From JANSWO01 sp964351875 (lineage in GTDB: Bacteria > Pseudomonadota > Gammaproteobacteria > Pseudomonadales > Azotimanducaceae), in contig CAYGQC010000145.1 of assembly GCA_964351875.1 (NCBI GenBank), positions 1 to 9,710 of the forward strand: 9,710 nt of DNA, in the 5' to 3' direction. A program made the translations under genes and the position numbers. The first letter of the stretch is position 1. Each line of letters opens with the position of its first letter. This document shows positions 7,207-9,710 of this stretch, in pieces. A model generated the notes under the pieces. It saw nothing but the letters and a program-made list of their open reading frames with translations, made no database searches and was not told the DNA's origin.

Positions 7207-7499
7207 TAGATGTTCTCCGGGTCGACCCTGTCGTACTCGGCGTGAGTACCGATGAACTTGATGTAAGCAATCTGAAATTTGTAGTTCAGGTGTACCTCGA
7301 GCCGATCCTTGTTGCCGGCGATATTGAAGATCACTCGGTTGTCAGCGAGAAAACTCGCGTGACGATAGTGGCGTTTTATCGTTTGCGGTGACTTCCATGT
7401 GGTTGATCGTGCTTCAGCGAACCATGCCTTCAGCGGCTGCTCCGAGTCTGGGTATCGCCGCCAGAAATCTCGTAGGGTCTTTCTGGTGATGATCCTCAT
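7206..7499 (-). CDS. higB: HigB-type mRNA interferase toxin
   Basis: Predicted RelE-fold toxin of 97 residues that cleaves mRNA at the ribosome when not bound by HigA. Family features in order: N-terminal MRIITRKTLRDFWRRYP; W35 with the following YRHASFL; the core strand VIFNIAGNKDRL (56-67); and C-terminal FIGTHAEYDRVD (82-93), the signature of the HigB_toxin family. Basic residues (R55, K64, R66) and H86 are candidates for RNA contact, by family analogy. The start ATG at 7499 matches the usual N-terminus MxIISRKTL-like. Oddly, the 12 bases before it on this strand are pyrimidine rich (ACTTCCCCTC) and offer no Shine-Dalgarno sequence. Gene order is toxin first, as in the HigBA type. No frameshift or missing segment is seen. 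Confidence 0.92.
   Translation of the reverse strand: MRIITRKTLRDFWRRYPDSEQPLKAWFAEARSTTWKSPQTIKRHYRHASFLADNRVIFNIAGNKDRLEVHLNYKFQIAYIKFIGTHAEYDRVDPENI
7215..7218 (-). promoter_or_regulatory. Ribosome binding site of higA
   Basis: On the minus strand the toxin gene ends CCGGAGAACATCTAATG. The GGAG core lies 8 bases before the antitoxin ATG, near-optimal spacing. It contrasts with the missing site in front of the toxin. Confidence 0.65.
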
Positions 7500-7543
7500 G
7501 AGGGGAAGTCAACATGTTCCCGAAATGGTAACAATGGCCGATG
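7500..7543 (-). promoter_or_regulatory. Probable higBA promoter/operator region
   Basis: The only non-coding DNA upstream of higB. It contains the perfect palindrome AACATGTT (7511-7518) and an imperfect inverted repeat AATGGtaACAAT (7525-7535). Either could be an operator for HigA, since XRE antitoxins bind palindromes in their own promoter. I cannot place a good -35/-10 pair. The motif pattern GTTCCCGAAATGGTAACA (plus strand, 7516-7533) also resembles, from memory, sequences at ends of integrase-type insertion elements. Confidence 0.4.
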
Positions 7544-7564
7544 TCCCTACTTTTTTTGTAGGGA
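7544..7564. repeat. Perfect 7-bp hairpin with a homopolymer loop
   Basis: TCCCTAC (7544-7550) and GTAGGGA (7558-7564) are exact reverse complements around seven T (seven A on the minus strand). It sits 18 bases downstream of the stop of the long minus-strand gene and 44 bases upstream of higB. There is no T-run after the stem on the minus strand, so it is not a standard terminator. It could still slow transcription into higBA, or mark an insertion boundary. Confidence 0.6.
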
Positions 7565-7582
7565 ATGAACGAGCGCCGCAGA

Positions 7583-9710
7583 TCAATCCTTGTATTTGTC
7601 CCGAATTGCCTGGGTCTTCTGTTCAACCTCGGTGCGCATCTCAGCCATTTCCGTGTTGAACGTGCGCAGCAGCTCCACCTGTTCTGCATCTGTACTCGCG
7701 CTCTGCATCTGGGCTTGAAACGTGGTGTTTGCTGCATTGATGTCTGCCACAAATGCCTCCGAGAGCGCCTGCACTTCGGCGTTCATCAACGCATAGCGCT
7801 CGGCGGTTGATAGCGCGGGTTTCGCTGAGGCTGGCTGTTGCGTTGGTTGCGGCTCTATCGGCTGTGCTTGTGTCGGTCCTGCTTGCGCTGGTCGCGCAGG
7901 CTTTTCCGGGGCAGGTGAAGGCTGTGTTGATTGAACGGGCGCAGGCTGCGCCGCTGCGGACGTTGATGGCATGGGCTGCTGTTGTCGTTCAGATGACACC
8001 GCAGGCTTGGAAGCGCTGCTCGGTGGTGGAGATAGAACACTCAAGGCTCTACCTGCCAGATCATCCCCCGCGAGCGCGATGAGGTTTCGCTCGAAGCGAG
8101 CGACTTCCGGACTGCTGCAACCGTAGTCGTCCTTCATCCTCACGAGTCCCTGCAGCACTAGGCGTTGGGCCTTGTTCAGAAATGGGGCGTCGCTGTCCGG
8201 TGCGCCGTAGTGCGAGCCGACTCGTTCCAGCAGCGCGAAGAATTCCGGGTTAACGGTGTACTCAGCCTCATACGTCTGGCCAGGCTCAAAGTCGGTACTG
8301 CCGTCGAAATTGATTGTTTCCGTATCTGGCGTCGTGTGTACGAACGTACGGGTCTTTGCGCCTGATTTGTAGCACTGCGATCCCCAGGCGGCATAGGAGT
8401 ACATGTATTTGTTGGCGGCGCCGACAATGAGGCCAACGTCTGTCTCGATCATCCCGGCAAACAAATCAGTGATCGGGTTTGCCTTCATGTCGAACTGGGC
8501 CATTTGGCTGTTAAGTGTCTCTTGTGCTTCCGAGCGTTTAAGCTGATCCATTTCCGCAACCAGGTCGCCTCGGCCGTTGTAGATGGCGTTCAGGTAGCGG
8601 CCGCCCGGCAGCTCGCAGAATGGCGCATCGCTGCACGCCGGCCCGAGGTGGTTAGCGTTCAAGTAGGCAAGGTGCGCCTTTGCTCGCTCGCTCAGATTTT
8701 GGCCGAGCAGCTCGAGGTAGCCATCGTCATTGCCAAACGGGGATGCCTGAATGGGCCGGAACTGGAAAGACATGCTGTCCCACGGGGTCTCGTCCCCTAT
8801 CTGGTAGCTCGAGACGGTGGCCGTGATTGCATCGCCGCAATACTCGTTCACCACCTGCCTTGCTCGTTCGGCGATGGCCGTTGCGTAGTTGCCGCCGAAA
8901 GCTTGATTGCGATCCTCGCTGGCGACGGTGTAGTAGGCGTCGATGCGTCGATTGCTGCACCAGGTTTCGTTGCCGGGGTAGAGCGTGAGGTTGTCGCTCT
9001 CAAACAGGGGTTTGCGGGTGCGCGCGAACGCCTGGGCATCGGCCGCTGGGTCCAGATCCATGGCTGCGAGTTGTTCGTGCAGCGGGTCCGTGAATTTCAC
9101 CCACTCGATTCCCCAGTCCCGCTCAAACCCGGAAGGTCTTGGAGTCGACAAATACAACTGATCGCTATGGCCCTTCTCGCCAGCTTCGGCGCAGAACGTT
9201 CGCAGCATCCGCACGTCTGAGCTGCCGCGATTGATGAGCATGGTGAATGACCCCCACAGCGCGTAACCATCCTTGCTTGCGGGGCACCGGCCATTCGGTT
9301 GCTCGCTACCCAGCTCGTACCAGTACCCAGCTAAGGTGTGATGAGAGACCCGTTGTGGCGAAGCACCTTCCTGCATGTGGCGCTTCACGTTTGCACCCTC
9401 TAAGTGGGATTCCATCCGCTTGCCGTAGATGGCCTCGAACCGCCCATCCTGAAATCGAACCAACGCCTTGTGATAGCCGGCATCCGCAGGCAGGTAGCCG
9501 TCAGCAATCGTGTTGCGGATGCGATCTCTGTACCACCCGGCGTCCTGCACCGCCCAATCTGCACTGCGATGCATTTCGAACTGGTAGACCACGGGCCGGC
9601 CATCCTTTCGGCCGGGGACATTGACGTGGATAACGTCCGCCTTGAGGCACGCCTTTAGTACATGGGGTACAACGTCGCGCGCGTAACTCGTGACTCGTGG
9701 CAGCATATTG
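7583..9710 (-). CDS. Unknown protein with cysteines, Pro/Gln linker and helical C-terminus (5' end outside window)
   Basis: I do not recognise the family. The frame is open to the right edge; an ATG exists at 9706, but no ribosome site can be judged, and the N-terminus without signal peptide suggests the true start lies beyond. Numbering from that ATG gives 707 residues. Residues 1-550 look globular, rich in aromatic residues, Gly and Asp, with nine cysteines (20, 141, 172, 250, 290, 358, 364, 445, 530). That number would suit disulphides in an exported protein, but export is inference. Residues 556-632 are a low-complexity linker of Pro, Gln, Ala and Ser. Residues 633-707 are charged and predicted helical, possibly coiled coil, and end KYKD. 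No membrane segment is evident. The TGA stop lies 83 bases before the toxin start on the same strand. Codon use resembles the neighbours, and the frame is long and unbroken, so it is a real gene. Confidence 0.8.
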   Translation of the reverse strand, partial: NMLPRVTSYARDVVPHVLKACLKADVIHVNVPGRKDGRPVVYQFEMHRSADWAVQDAGWYRDRIRNTIADGYLPADAGYHKALVRFQDGRFEAIYGKRMESHLEGANVKRHMQEGASPQRVSHHTLAGYWYELGSEQPNGRCPASKDGYALWGSFTMLINRGSSDVRMLRTFCAEAGEKGHSDQLYLSTPRPSGFERDWGIEWVKFTDPLHEQLAAMDLDPAADAQAFARTRKPLFESDNLTLYPGNETWCSNRRIDAYYTVASEDRNQAFGGNYATAIAERARQVVNEYCGDAITATVSSYQIGDETPWDSMSFQFRPIQASPFGNDDGYLELLGQNLSERAKAHLAYLNANHLGPACSDAPFCELPGGRYLNAIYNGRGDLVAEMDQLKRSEAQETLNSQMAQFDMKANPITDLFAGMIETDVGLIVGAANKYMYSYAAWGSQCYKSGAKTRTFVHTTPDTETINFDGSTDFEPGQTYEAEYTVNPEFFALLERVGSHYGAPDSDAPFLNKAQRLVLQGLVRMKDDYGCSSPEVARFERNLIALAGDDLAGRALSVLSPPPSSASKPAVSSERQQQPMPSTSAAAQPAPVQSTQPSPAPEKPARPAQAGPTQAQPIEPQPTQQPASAKPALSTAERYALMNAEVQALSEAFVADINAANTTFQAQMQSASTDAEQVELLRTFNTEMAEMRTEVEQKTQAIRDKYKD

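Noticed and set aside
7544..7564. Hairpin as an intrinsic terminator
   Set aside because: The T-run is in the loop, not after the stem, on either strand; a standard terminator needs U residues directly after the stem.
8504..9220. 238-codon plus-strand frame opposite the 707-residue gene
   Set aside because: The minus-strand frame is far longer, has balanced composition and continues off the edge; the plus frame is its shadow without a start signal.
1..9710. CRISPR array, tRNA or rRNA genes
   Set aside because: I see no regularly spaced identical direct repeats of CRISPR size, and no tRNA cloverleaf or rRNA motif by reading; the only tandem repeats are the protein-coding ones in the autotransporter.

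Overview
The window looks like a chromosomal segment of a Gram-negative proteobacterium, most likely a gammaproteobacterium. The main evidence is a type V autotransporter with a C-terminal outer-membrane barrel ending in Phe, supported by a moderately high GC content by eye and a HigBA-type toxin-antitoxin pair. I cannot name the genus.

Layout: (1) Positions 1-2721 (+) hold the 3' part of a large autotransporter adhesin. Its passenger is made of Ser/Thr/Gly/Ala/Asn-rich beta-strand repeats, two of them near-perfect 67-residue tandem units, followed by a translocator barrel of about 275 residues. (2) A 210-base gap carries two overlapping 12-bp palindromes and two mutually exclusive hairpins. 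(3) Positions 2932-6398 (+) hold a two-gene unit: a protein of about 1020 residues fusing a phospholipase-D-like nuclease, a superfamily 2 helicase and a DUF3427-type C-terminal domain, followed 5 bases later by a MutT-like Nudix hydrolase. Both appear to use non-ATG starts. (4) Positions 6399-6822 hold no intact gene. They do contain the decayed C-terminal half of an XRE-type antitoxin on the minus strand, too short and broken to appear as an open reading frame. (5) Positions 6823-7499 (-) hold an intact HigB-HigA pair, toxin gene first. (6) Positions 7500-7582 are a short spacer with a perfect hairpin and palindromes. (7) From 7583 to the right edge (-) runs a cysteine-containing protein of unknown family with a Pro/Gln-rich linker and a helical C-terminus; its 5' end lies outside the window.

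The left genes point right and the right genes point left, so the region around 6400-6820 is a convergent junction. The mix of a nuclease-helicase, a nucleotide-cleaning enzyme, a live toxin-antitoxin pair and the wreck of another antitoxin is typical of accessory or defence-type chromosomal regions. The best candidate for an under-described system is the PLD-helicase-DUF3427 plus Nudix pair: one enzyme predicted to act on nucleic acid, tightly coupled to one predicted to act on nucleotides. A defence role is inference only.
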